Shown here piece after piece: positions 27,490 through 38,275 of a DNA stretch of 64,000 bases. Numbering within the stretch: position 1 is the stretch's first letter; each line of letters begins with the position of its first letter. The position numbers were made by a program, and so were the translations under genes. The stretch spans positions 14,331,962-14,395,961 of the forward strand of contig NC_067208.1 of assembly GCF_026262505.1 (NCBI RefSeq). Reading direction: 5' to 3'. Below the pieces are notes generated by a model, which did no database searches, was not told the DNA's origin, and was given only the letters and a program-made list of their open reading frames with translations. Origin of the DNA: Trichomonas vaginalis G3 (lineage: Eukaryota > Parabasalia > Trichomonadida > Trichomonadidae).

Positions 27490-29856
27490 TTATTTTGTGA
27501 AGAAAGATTGTTGAGGATATTTTTCATCTTCATCCCATTCATTTTCATTGAACTCATTCAAGAAAGTTGTTGCTTCTAAGTTCCTCTTCTTATCAAGTAT
27601 CATGTTGACAAACTTCTGTGCCTGTTCCTTTCCCTTCAACAAGTAAACAGTTTTGATGATATTAATGTGGAATTTCCCGTATTTGTCCGCAGTCAATCTC
27701 TCCAACTTCACAAAGTCATTTTTCTTTATGAAACCTCTCGCGATTATCTGTATCGATCTTTCTTTTGAGAAACCAGTCTTTTCGCACTTATCCAATGCAG
27801 CATCTATATCAACAGCAGCTTCTTCAACAATGGCCTGGTTGAAAGGCAAATTCCTTGACGCGTATCCTTGGTATTGATACAAATCATCACAGAATTTCAC
27901 CATTTTCACCATGTGTTGTACGTAAGGGAGGTCGAATCTATGGTCTATGTCATTCAGGATGGCTGTTGTCTGCGCGCTAGCTGGAAATCCCATCTCTCTG
28001 ACCCTTCTTCGAACAGTTATATCCGATGTTTCCTTCGAAACTTCGGTTTTCTTCAGAAGAACGGTCAATGGATTGTCAGGATAGTCTCCGAACACTCGTT
28101 CTATGGCGTAGTAGAGGTTCTTGTTCTTGGAAATGATGGTTTGAAGGTATTCTTCGCCATTCGCGTTTATGCATTTTTGTAATAAGGGAACTAGAATGGT
28201 ATCGTCCATGGAATCTGTGGCTGCTTGAAGGGCATCTTCCCAAAGACCCTCTTCCAGCCAGAGATTTACGATTCTTGCCAGAAATCTTTCTAATAATCCG
28301 ACACTTTTTGCGAGTTCTGGGTTGTTTAGACGTCTGGCAGCAAAGGCAACGTCTGTGGGGTTGAGGCCTGAGTTCAGTTTGGTCTTGAAAAGCCTCAAAA
28401 TGGAATCATTGTCATCTGAAGTCCTGGAAATCATGATTCTTCGACACCATTCTGTGACAACACGAGAGGGACGGCTGCCAATAAGCTCGCAGACCTTGGA
28501 TGCCCTGCCAAACTGTCCAAAAGCACAATATCTCATCGGAGCTGAGCCGGATCTGATCAATCGCTCGGTTTCTTCGTAGCCACTGCATAGGAAAAGGTCG
28601 TTACGGAGAGAATTGGAGATTCTGAGGCATAAAATGGTAAAATCAATATCTATCGGAGATTCGAGCTGGAAATTGCCGAAAACAGCAGCGGCAAGGAAAT
28701 ATTTCTGCTTGTCAACATCAAAACAACACTCCATGGCCGCTGAAATGCAACTTTTAACTGCATCTGACAATTTCGGCTTTATATTGTTTACTTCGACAGA
28801 AGAACGCTTGTCGTAGGCTCTACAGAGTTTTCCGGCTGGTGTATCGGCGGAAATACATTCAAAAGATGAACTTCCTAATTCAGATAAAATTGTAAGCTGT
28901 TCTTGAGAGAAAATCATGGCATAAGACCCGCAGTTTATAAATATGGGGTCAGGGCCGACATCAAAGTAAGTTGACATCTTGTAAACATCGTATAAATAAA
29001 CTTGATTGCCGGAAATAACCAAAGGAATGGAATCTCCGAGCCATCCGAAGTAAGTAACATTTTGTAAGTCACAATCAATACGAAGAACTAAATCTTGGCC
29101 TAAATCGCTCTTTAAAATCGCAATTTCGTCATTTCCTAATCCAATTGAGATGAAATCGTAACGTGGAGATAAGGAAAGTCTTGTAACTGGTTTGGGAAGT
29201 TCCATAGTGACTGTTCCTGTAATAGAACAAGCATATAATTTATTTCCGTCGCCAATATAAACAATTGGCTGATCATTAGCGGAATTCCTAGGTTCAACAA
29301 TTGCGTAGTACGGGTATTGGCTTACTTCTGGAAGAGAAAAGAGATATCCCATATTATTATATTTTTCAACGAAATAAACTTTGTAATCATCTGTAATACA
29401 TACACATCCGTAATCTAACATCTGACAGAACACAACTTCACTTGTGGTTTCAAATTCGTATGTTGAAATGATGCATGAATTAAAATATTCTGTAATTGTA
29501 TTCGAAATTCCATTTGCCGCAAAGAAAAATAAGTGTCCTTCTAAATTATAATGCATATATGCACGATTACATGTATCTGTATTGATATATGTCTCAACTT
29601 TTTGTAATTTGTGATTATAGACATCAATTGCATGTCTTGTTGACGAAAGAGATGGAACACGAGTATATGCAATATTATTTCCGTTTGTACCACCAGCAAT
29701 TATGGCAAAATATTGTGATATTGGCGCTGGCTCAGTCTTCCAAACGTTTTTCATGTACAATTTAAGGGCATTCATCGATTCATAATACTCGAAATCAGTT
29801 TTGATATCATCAATCGTAAGATTGCTGGTATCAAATAAAGATTCCATTTTTTCCAT
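27490..29856 (-). CDS. VPS16: Vps16-like subunit of the HOPS/CORVET tethering complexes
   Basis: The 788-residue protein has the Vps16 layout. A beta-propeller-like N-terminal half (to about residue 390, with many short strands such as FFAANG and YIGDGNKLYACS) precedes an alpha-solenoid C-terminal half. The solenoid part has the Vps16 pattern around RLNNPELAKSVGLLERF and ARIVNLWLEEGLWEDALQAA. Further on is ISKNKNLYYAIERVFGDYP, and near the end LLKGKEQAQKFVNMIL. Vps16 joins Vps33 in endosome-lysosome tethering on membranes. Length is near the usual 800-840. An initiator TCACT lies 26 nt upstream. The assignment rests on layout and motifs seen by eye. Confidence 0.75.
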   Translation of the reverse strand: MEKMESLFDTSNLTIDDIKTDFEYYESMNALKLYMKNVWKTEPAPISQYFAIIAGGTNGNNIAYTRVPSLSSTRHAIDVYNHKLQKVETYINTDTCNRAYMHYNLEGHLFFFAANGISNTITEYFNSCIISTYEFETTSEVVFCQMLDYGCVCITDDYKVYFVEKYNNMGYLFSLPEVSQYPYYAIVEPRNSANDQPIVYIGDGNKLYACSITGTVTMELPKPVTRLSLSPRYDFISIGLGNDEIAILKSDLGQDLVLRIDCDLQNVTYFGWLGDSIPLVISGNQVYLYDVYKMSTYFDVGPDPIFINCGSYAMIFSQEQLTILSELGSSSFECISADTPAGKLCRAYDKRSSVEVNNIKPKLSDAVKSCISAAMECCFDVDKQKYFLAAAVFGNFQLESPIDIDFTILCLRISNSLRNDLFLCSGYEETERLIRSGSAPMRYCAFGQFGRASKVCELIGSRPSRVVTEWCRRIMISRTSDDNDSILRLFKTKLNSGLNPTDVAFAARRLNNPELAKSVGLLERFLARIVNLWLEEGLWEDALQAATDSMDDTILVPLLQKCINANGEEYLQTIISKNKNLYYAIERVFGDYPDNPLTVLLKKTEVSKETSDITVRRRVREMGFPASAQTTAILNDIDHRFDLPYVQHMVKMVKFCDDLYQYQGYASRNLPFNQAIVEEAAVDIDAALDKCEKTGFSKERSIQIIARGFIKKNDFVKLERLTADKYGKFHINIIKTVYLLKGKEQAQKFVNMILDKKRNLEATTFLNEFNENEWDEDEKYPQQSFFTK

Positions 29857-29879
29857 TTTTTCTAAAATTTGTCAACAAA

Positions 29880-29884
29880 AGTGA
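29880..29884 (-). promoter_or_regulatory. Initiator motif of the Vps16 gene
   Basis: TCACT read on the minus strand fits the TCAYW initiator. The +1 A is at 29882, giving a 5' UTR of 26 nt before ATG 29856. Confidence 0.6.
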
Positions 29885-30420
29885 CATAATTGAATTTATT
29901 CTTTATTTTAGTCTAATTTTTGCGTCTTATTTATGTTAAGCAGCAATATAACTCATTTATCTAAGCTTGTCGGATAGGTAGTTTTTCGCCAGAACCAAAG
30001 ATTCTTTCAAAAAATTTCGGGCCTCGGGCGATAAATCTCAAAATATTGAAAAGATACTGATAAAGATATTTAAAAAATATTGACAAATTAAAAGCCGGCG
30101 GAGTTGATAAAAATTCCTAAAAATCTCCAAATCCGGAGATTCATGGCGGTGATCCTTTTTATTTTGGAGTTTCTGAACAAGCTTATTCTAACATGATCCA
30201 ATAATATACACTGCGCAACTTTGCTCTCAAAAATTATCAAGATTTTGGACTTATCAAAATTTCAGAGAGCTCGATGAAAATTTGTAAAACTGGTGGGAAA
30301 TTTATCACAAAAAAACTTTCCACATTCATGTAATATTTCCCCATCTACTTAATTCATTTTGTTGCTTTATTATTTATTTATCTATCCTCTATGATTCATA
30401 ATTTGCTGGAAATTTTAAAA
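29885..30420. other. Intergenic with a dispersed CGGGC repeat
   Basis: TTTCAAAAAATTTCGGGC followed by CTCGGGCGAT lies at 30005-30033. A very similar copy with CTTCGGGCGAT or a close form lies at 33480-33509. No gene is supported. The right end is the promoter side of the first ankyrin locus. Confidence 0.5.
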
Positions 30421-32802
30421 ATGACTGTTCTAGGCATTAACACTAATGAATACAGCAAATTGAGGAGTGATTATAAATATTATATCGATTCATGCAATGC
30501 AATTTATAGGTTAAATACGGAAAAAGATGGCGAAATAAACTCAATTTACAATTTGATCAAAACAGAATTAATTGATTCAAAGAAGCATGATGTGCAAACT
30601 ATTATAAGAAATGTTTTAAATGCGATTCCGTATAATAACCGCTATACAAAATCATACTTGAAACTCGCGAAACTTATATATGATAATAATGAGGTGAAAG
30701 GGGTTAATAACATCGATACTGATGGTTTCAAAGAAATAGAACTAAATTATATAGATATTCATTCAGAAAATTCAATTTATAAAGCAATTATGAATAATGA
30801 TATAGAAAACTTAATATGCTTCATAGAAAGAGAAGAATTTGATCAAGATCAAAAACTTATAAGCACGTTATATCCATATTCTCAAGATGGATATTCATTG
30901 CTTGAATTATGTTGTTACCATGGAGCAGTTGATTGTTTCAAGATTTTAAGAACAGATTGTGACTCAGAAATAACTCAAAAATGTCTCGAATTATCATTTT
31001 TAGGGGAAAACAAAGAAATTATGAGTGAATGCTTGAAATATCAAAAACCAAATTGTAATTGCATGGAATATGCAATTATTTCTCACAATATTGATTTTGT
31101 TACATTCTTGATGAATGAATTCAATTTAAAGATCGATTTAGGTGCTTGTGGATTTTATAATAATCTTGAATCATTTTTGGTTTATTTCGATCATATTAAT
31201 AATTTTAACGAATGTTTCATCCATTCAACGATGTTTAATATCCCATCATTTTCAGAATACTTTTTTCAAGAGTTAAAGACATCAATATTAAAAATAAATA
31301 TGGAATTACGGCTCTCCATTATGCAGCTTTTTTCAATAGTAAAGAAACAGCCGAACTTCTTATTTCACATGGTGCAAATATCAATGAAAAAGATGAAAAA
31401 ATGAAAACTGCTCTCCATTATGCAGCAGAAAAAAATAGTAAAGAAACAGCGGAACTTCTTATTTCACATGGTGCAAATGTCAATGAAAAGGATGAATTGG
31501 GAAATACCGCTCTTCATATTGCCGCAGAATGCAATAGTAAAGAAACAGCCGAACTTCTTATTTCACATGGTGCAAATATCAATGAAAAGGATGAATTTGG
31601 AAATACCGCTCTTCATATTGCCGCAGAATGCAATAGTAAAGAAACAGCCGAACTTCTTATTTCACATGGTGCAAATATCAATGAAAAGGATGAATTTCGG
31701 AAGAACCGCTCTTCATATTGCCGCAGAACACAATAGAAAAGAAACAGCCGAACTTCTTATTTCACATGGTGCAAATGTCAATGAAAAAGATAATTTCGGA
31801 AGAACCGCTCTTCATATTGCCGCAGAACACAATAGTAAAGAAACAGCCAAACTTCTTATTTCACATGGTGCAAATGTCAATGAAAAGGATGAATTGGGAA
31901 ATACCGCTCTTCATATTGCCGCAGAATGCAATAGTAAAGAAACAGCCGAACTTCTTATTTCACATGGTGCAAATGTCAATGAAAAAGATAATTTCGGAAG
32001 AACCGCTCTTCATATTGCCGCAGAATGCAATAGTAAAGAAACAGCCAAACTTCTTATTTCACATGGTGCAAATGTCAATGAAAAGGATGAATTGGGAAAT
32101 ACCGCTCTTCATATTGCCGCAGAATGCAATAGTAAAGAAACAGCCGAACTTCTTATTTCACATGGTGCAAATGTCAATGAAAAAGATAATTTCGGAAGAA
32201 CCGCTCTTCATATTGCCGCAGAATGCAATAGTAAAGAAACAGCCAAACTTCTTATTTCACATGGTGCAAATGTCAATGAAAAGGATGAATTGGGAAATAC
32301 CGCTCTTCATATTGCCGCAGAATGCAATAGTAAAGAAACAGCCAAACTTCTTATTTCACATGGTGCAAATGTCAATGAAAAGGATGAATTGGGAAATACC
32401 GCTCTTCATATTGCCGCAGAATGCAATAGTAAAGAAACAGCCGAACTTCTTATTTCACATGGTGCAAATGTCAATGAAAAAGATAATTTCGGAAGAACCG
32501 CTCTTCATATTGCCGCAGAATGCAATAGTAAAGAAACAGCCGAACTTCTTATTTCACATGGTGCAAATGTCAATGAAAAAGATAATTTCGGAAGAACCGC
32601 TCTTCATTATGCAGTTAAAAATAAGAGTAAAGAAATAGTCGAACTTCTAATTTCACATGGTGCAAATATCAATGAAAAGGATGAATTGGGAAATACCGCT
32701 CTTCGTAAGGCAGCTATTTTCAATAGTAAAAAAACAGCGGAACTTCTTATTTCACATGGTGCAAATATCAATGAAAAAGATGAATATGGAAATACTTGCT
32801 GA
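30421..32802 (+). pseudogene. Ankyrin repeat gene 1 (DUF3447 type), frameshifted
   Basis: The start ATG 30421 aligns with the conserved family start; ATG 30391 is an upstream alternative. Residues 1-280 form the family N-terminal domain with LRSDYKYYIDS, SLLELCCYHGAVDCFKI and HNIDFVTFLMNE. About fifteen 33-residue ankyrin units follow (TALHIAAECNSKETAELLIS, then HGANVNEKD). A one-base loss in a T run near 31263 shifts the frame. A second shift near 31698 lies at the junction of two unit types. The rest is open to 32802. Such proteins are thought to be protein-binding scaffolds. Recent decay, a sequence error in homopolymers or both are possible. Confidence 0.8.
31300..32790 (+). repeat. Ankyrin tandem array 1 with a 198-bp higher-order unit
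   Basis: The basic unit is 99 bp (33 residues). From about 31880 the array is built of near-identical 198-bp pairs: a DELGNT unit ending AEL, then a DNFGRT unit ending AKL. Near identity at silent sites shows very recent tandem amplification. Confidence 0.9.
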
Positions 32803-32870
32803 TATGGAACAGAACTATGATTGGACCGATCAATGGCTGTGGAATTTTTGCGATTTGGCGGTAAAATTTC

Positions 32871-32914
32871 CAACTTTATGTATGAAATTTGTCTCAATTT
32901 CATACATAAAGTTG
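32871..32914. repeat. Perfect 19-bp hairpin 3' of ankyrin gene 1
   Basis: The arms CAACTTTATGTATGAAATT (32871-32889) and its exact reverse complement (32896-32914) enclose the loop TGTCTC. It begins 68 bp past the ankyrin stop. It could form a stable structure in the 3' UTR or be a foldback remnant. Confidence 0.8.
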
Positions 32915-35294
32915 ATATTCTTTCTTTGGTTTTGAGCGGCCATACACTTCATTCGAACGAACGTTTTTTTTGTATTCACAATTTTTTCGGCCAAAAATAT
33001 ATAAACTATGAATCAAAAGGCGAACATATCAATTTTTGAATAGTTTACATTTCTAATGTTATTGGTGCCTTCACTGAGTGTGAGAGGAGATTATCAAATG
33101 CGAGAGCTCTAATAATCTGCACATGCAATAGGTAGTATAGCAGCTTCTATTTATGCTTAAATTTCTGGTTTGAAGCTTGAATAAAATTTAGATATCTTAA
33201 ATTTTGAAGTTTAACACGAAAAAATCGTATTAATTCATCCTATATGGATGCATGTTTTATGATTCTTTGTTGTTATATCGAATTAGAGCGAATGGCAGAA
33301 ATCGACTTTTTGAGAGAAACTCATATAAATAATTGTATGACTTCTCTCAAAAAGTTGAAAATACGCCTTTTGACTCGCGGTTTATCATTTATAATGTAAC
33401 ATTTAGTCATATTTTTATAAAAAAAAAACACGAAAATCAGGAACCATTCAAAATTATTTAAACTTGTCTGACTGATGATTTTCAAAAAATTTCGGGCTTC
33501 GGGCGATTTATCGCCCTCGGCCAAAATGCACATCAATTTATAGTCAGAGGCAATCGATTCTCAAATGGTAAGGACGTCAATTCGGAAAATTGTTTTCATT
33601 TTAGGAGAATATAATTTTCCTTTTGGAAAATTTAAAAAGTGAGACGCGCAGGATTCGAACTTTTTTAAAAGTTGATTTAAATATATTCTAGTGTGATTTC
33701 TAAGGATAATATCATATTTAAAATAAGAATATACTAGTTTGGGTGGTATAATTTTTTCGATAAATTTGAGAATATGTACGTTTAGGGCATCAAAAGTATC
33801 AATTCGCTCCGCGAAAGCTGAGCTAGATTCGTTCTCGAAAGAATAGGGAAGGAGTGAAAGAGAGTGATAGAGATGTTGACACATTCATATCATTTCAACA
33901 AATTTTGATCAAATTGAAATGCAATGAAATTCAATTCACTTCATATCCTTCAGTCAGTACATTGACATCCTTCTACATCACAATGATAACTCGTACATCA
34001 ATAGTTCTACAACTAACTCAGAAAAAACAAGATTTTTACTTCCAGCTTACAGCTTTTAAAAAGTTTCGATGATAAAAATCACTCTACTCTTGTTTATCGA
34101 TATGTTGTGATAGTAGGTAAACGTATTCTTATCGATATTAATAAAAATATTTTTACGAAAATCCGAACCAATTACAGAGTTAATCATAAAGTTTATGATA
34201 ACTGTAATTACATCATCTTTGTTTTATATTTGAATAAACAATTTAATTTAATTTGCATAATTTTTTTTAGTTGAAAAACAGGAAACTTATTTGAGTTTGT
34301 ATTATTTTTATCGTTCAATTCATTGTATCAGTGAGTGATCCAGATATTTAAGATATTTAGAAAAAATTTATTAATTTGATTAACAAATTTTAATCAAAAT
34401 AGCAAAAATCTATTTGATAGCTGTAAGCAAACAATAATTTTTATTTCAAGCAAAATCACTTATTTTTATCTAAACGTATAAAATTGTCAATTTTATGAGA
34501 ATAAATTTAAAATCTCATGAAATATAAAGAAGAGTAATATTTTTTCAATTTTCTTTTTTTCTTTGTCTCAAATATTTTCTGTTGGGAATTTTCTTGTTAT
34601 CAAAAAATAATTTTAATATTTGTTTATTTCATTACATACAATAAAATTTTAAAAACTTTATTTCTTCTCAAGAAAATTTTTTTCCTTCATATGAAGAAAC
34701 ATTTTGTTCTCCATTTGATGCTGAGTCTAAATCTCGATTTTTGAATTTTCTTCTTTCCAAATTTCTTTTTTCCAAATTAGAAGTTTAATTCAAATTTTCA
34801 ATAGTTTATATATTTGCTCAAACCGTCTTAGATTTTCTTACTTTTTGGGGATTTTCTCTCAAAATATACAAAAATAGTAATATCAATACATGTGTCTAAT
34901 ATACTTTAAAACCATCGTGATAAAATTCAAAAACGAAGAGTTCTTCTCTCCAAATTTTTTTCAAAATCAAAAAAATGAGATAAAAAAATACGTTTGGAAA
35001 ATTCATTTTTAGCATTTTAGGAATTTTCTCACTTTTCTTCCAAATTGACATCCTTACAAATGGCCATTTTTTCTTTCGGAAATATAGGGTGTTTGCCTCA
35101 CAACGACGTTTTTACTGTTTTCCTCCAATTTTCAAAAAATTATTTCTACTTCTTTATTGGATGTTAAATTCATCATTAATAGTTCAAGTTGCTTAGTTTA
35201 TACATGTAGAGCTAATGAAATTACGTTTAAAACAATTTTCTCACATTCAAAAAATTATTTTGTAAAAATTTGGAGAATATGAAAAGAAAATTCT
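32915..35294. other. Long AT-rich gene-poor stretch
   Basis: No convincing gene is seen in about 2.4 kb. It contains the second copy of the TTTCGGGC repeat at 33480-33509, followed by the hairpin GGGCGATTTATCGCCC (33502-33517). A further imperfect palindrome lies at 34172-34208 (ATCATAAA-G-TTTATGAT core). The stretch 34250-35290 is very A/T rich with long T runs and nothing recognisable. Confidence 0.5.
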
Positions 35295-36470
35295 CTATTT
35301 ATAAAAATTTAATAACATTCTATGTGGTAAAGGGACAAAATTATCAATAAGTGCTACTATGAAGCACAAAGAACTGCAGACAAGTCCAATTTTAGAATTT
35401 GATGCGATCAAACTTGAAATTATCGCAATAAAAATCAGTCTGCATGAAATACCTCTTAATGCTAAGTCCGGGATATCGGAAACAAACGAACATATTGAGG
35501 TTAATATTGAATTTATTATTGAAAACAAAGCAATTAAAATATTTGTTACTGAAAGTACTTTTCTTTCAAATGCTAATACTGGGATGCAAGAAATTACGTA
35601 TAAAATCATTAATCCGTTTGAATCTGCGTTAATTATCGAAATAATACAGTCTTTTGAGGAAGGAATATCGAATGATGAGCGCATAATATGATATGAAGAG
35701 TCAATCTTGAAAAGAGTTAAAATCGAAATAATTAATAATAAAAAGAAAATCAAAATCCCAACTGGCCAGCTTGGAGCCTTTTTTGGTGATGTAAAACAGC
35801 CGAGAACTAAGATAAGAGGAACTAAAAACATAAAACAAAGTTCATATTTCATTATTGTCGCAAAAGATGCGGTTAATATTGATAGAAATGCTGAAACTAT
35901 CCAGGGTAATGAAAGTATTTCTGATTTTTGGAGCTTTAATGAAAATAAAACTGTTGATATTACTAAAAATAAAGTTAAAGAAAACCCAAACGAGCCATAC
36001 AGCATACTAACGAAACTTCTGTCTAAAAATATCGTGAGAGTTGTAATAACACCAACATTTGGAGTATAAAAGAAAATTGTTGCAATAGAATAAAATCCGT
36101 AAGCGAATAACGAAATTATTGTTGAATTAAATGCTTTATACATAATATCGTTTTGAACTGTCATCTGAATGAAGTCATTCACCCAATCTATGGCATGAGA
36201 TTTGATTATATTTTCTGATGGAGTAATGAAAAATGAGAAAGCAAACGATGAAATGAAAAATATGGTAATAATCAAAAACGATGACCTCAAAGTTCTATCT
36301 GAAATCGAATCTTCAATTACAGTATTATGTCTATAAACTGAAGAAACACGAATTCCTTTGGTAAGTTTCTTCCTCGAATCCAAATTTATCCTTTGCATTC
36401 TTTTTTGCGGTGGTCTATCGAGTGTATTATAGAATTTTGGAGGTGTTGAAAATGGTGTATGGCGATCCAT
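35295..36470 (-). CDS. Multipass membrane protein of unknown function
   Basis: The start is ATG 36470 (MDRHTPFSTPPKF), or 36521 if the upstream ATG is used, giving about 391 or 408 residues. A basic N-terminal tail (PPQKRMQRIN, SRKKLTKGIR) precedes about ten hydrophobic segments. These include SFLIITIFFISSFAFSFFI, FLVPLILVLGCF and IFFLLLIISILTLF. The positive N-terminus suggests it stays in the cytosol. No transporter signature is recognised. Long antisense open frames over it reflect its hydrophobic codon pattern and are not called. Confidence 0.7.
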   Translation of the reverse strand: MDRHTPFSTPPKFYNTLDRPPQKRMQRINLDSRKKLTKGIRVSSVYRHNTVIEDSISDRTLRSSFLIITIFFISSFAFSFFITPSENIIKSHAIDWVNDFIQMTVQNDIMYKAFNSTIISLFAYGFYSIATIFFYTPNVGVITTLTIFLDRSFVSMLYGSFGFSLTLFLVISTVLFSLKLQKSEILSLPWIVSAFLSILTASFATIMKYELCFMFLVPLILVLGCFTSPKKAPSWPVGILIFFLLLIISILTLFKIDSSYHIMRSSFDIPSSKDCIISIINADSNGLMILYVISCIPVLAFERKVLSVTNILIALFSIINSILTSICSFVSDIPDLALRGISCRLIFIAIISSLIASNSKIGLVCSSLCFIVALIDNFVPLPHRMLLNFYK

Positions 36471-36573
36471 GTTTTTTGAGTTACAAAAATGATTATTTAA
36501 TGAGGAAATAATAAATGGCATGAGAAGTTTATGAATAATATCATGTTTTTACTTTATTTTGTCAATTTTGCTC

Positions 36574-36768
36574 TCAAATTTGATATTTACTATTCATAGC
36601 TGCAGGATGAAGCGGAGTGCCCAAATCGGCCATTCTTGCATTTGCATTAGCGCCATTCTTTAAAAGAACTTCTATAATTTCATGATATATTAAGTTTCGA
36701 GTTCTCAATATCGCATTCTTTGAATTAAATTCTAATTTGTATCTATTGTCAAAAAATCCTTTCTATTT
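36574..36768 (-). pseudogene. Ankyrin C-terminal remnant
   Basis: Read on the minus strand, this segment gives about 60 residues. They include IIEVLLKNGANANARM and DLGTPLHPAAMNS, which is an ankyrin helix pair and the start of the next, before a stop at 36574-36576. The unit type (NGANANARMADLGTPLH) differs from the ISHGANINEKD type of the large arrays. No start or upstream part is seen, so it is a fragment. Confidence 0.65.
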
Positions 36769-37649
36769 TTAAACAAAAGGGTTAAAACAAAAATTAGATT
36801 AAATTTTTTTTAATGTCTCGTAAAGACATTCAATCAAATAAATATAGTGAATTGCGAAGTACTCATAAAGACTACATAGATTCATATATTGCATTGTACC
36901 GGCTGAAAACGGAAAAAGAAGAAGAATTAAACTCGATTTACATAATGATCAGATCAGCATTGATCGATTCAAAGAAATATCTCCCAAAAAATATTATAAG
37001 AGATCTTTTAAATATTATTCAGTTTAATAATCGCTATGCAAAGTCATATTTATATCTTGCTAAACGTATTTCTGATGATTACAATGTAATTCAGGTCGGC
37101 AACATTCCACCAACATCTAACTTCCTATTTTATAATGAATATGGAATTACATTAGACAAATCCGAAAATGTCGAAAAAATTAATAAACGTGATCTCGATA
37201 TTCATTCGGAAAATACAATTTACAAGGCAATTATGGATAATGACAAAGAAACATTCATACAATTCATTGAAAGAAGTAATCATTATAAAGATCAACGTCT
37301 TAATAACATTTTATATCCAGAAACTTATTCAGGATATTCATTACTTGAATTATGTTGTTACCATGGAGCAGTTGATTGTTTCAAGTTATTAAGAACGAAT
37401 TTTAACTCAGAAATAACTCAAAAATGTCTTCAATTATCGTTTTTAGGAGGAAATCAAGAGATCATGAGTGAATGTTTGAAATATCAACAACCAAATAAAT
37501 ATTGCATGGAATATGCAATTATTTCACACAACATTGATTTTGTTACCTTTTTGATGAATGAACACAATTTTGAGATTGATTTATATTCTTGCGGAATACA
37601 CAAAAATCTCGAATCATTTTTAGTTTATTTCGATCAAACAAAAGATTTT

Positions 37650-38260
37650 AAAATAGTTTAGTCGGTTTTTGCATTTTTAAAATGTTAGTCACCTTTCTCC
37701 TTCCAAAGTGAAAAAAAATTGTTTAAAATATAAAAAGAATTTTTATTCGCATAGGCGACAAACAAGGATTTATAAATAAATAATGGGGCTTTGAGTATTG
37801 ATCTGAATTGAATCAGATAATTAGCCGTAAAAAATCTTCTAATAACGATTTCTCATGCATGAAAGATGGCTATGAGTGGCGTTAATGAGGGCGTTTGATA
37901 ATTGGAGTTGGACATAAAATTTGGAGATCTTAATTTTTGAGAATTTTGGTGCGATCTTACTGGTACAAGCAAGAGTATGGAAGGAGATTGAACTGAGAAA
38001 AAAACTAGAGCATGCAAAAGAATCATGCTACAGCTTAGTTGAATGTCATTTATGCAAATAAAAATATCTTTTTCAAATTTCAAACAAATTTTTGCCACTT
38101 TTTGAAAGAAGATAAGGTAACAAACATTTTAAAATGCAAAACCTAGACTTAAACTATGCCGAAATGTGAGCTCACCGTTACGGTTTTTCTTTTTTTTGGG
38201 GCTCGCAAGCTCGCCCCCAAAGAAAAAACCGTAACGGTGACTAACATTTAGGAAAAATGT
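37650..38260. mobile_element. MITE-like insertion in ankyrin gene 2
   Basis: The segment has no counterpart in the sister ankyrin genes and splits the frame. Inverted ends of about 30 bp lie at 37664-37695 (GGTTTTTGCATTTTTAAAAT and on to TTAGTCACC) and 38114-38143. A further inverted copy of the inner part, GGTGACTAACATTT, lies at 38236-38249. It contains no transposase. This fits a non-autonomous DNA transposon, perhaps two nested units, but no family is recognised and the exact target duplication is unclear. Confidence 0.7.
38173..38239. repeat. Strong GC-capped hairpin inside the insertion
   Basis: CACCGTTACGGTTTTTC pairs with the downstream AAAAAACCGTAACGGTG, and the inner GGGG-CTCGCAAGCTCG-CCCC extends the stem. 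The stem is nearly perfect for about 28 bp. It is the GC-richest spot in the region and ends at the right side of the insertion. Confidence 0.85.
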
Positions 38261-38275
38261 TTTGTTTATTCGGCG

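Noticed and set aside
33561-33884. 107-codon minus-strand frame
   Set aside because: Low-complexity composition, no family resemblance, no initiator at a suitable place and AT-rich non-coding surroundings.
35359-36069. Plus-strand frames antisense to the membrane protein
   Set aside because: The minus-strand frame is longer and has a coherent membrane topology; the antisense frames are shadows.
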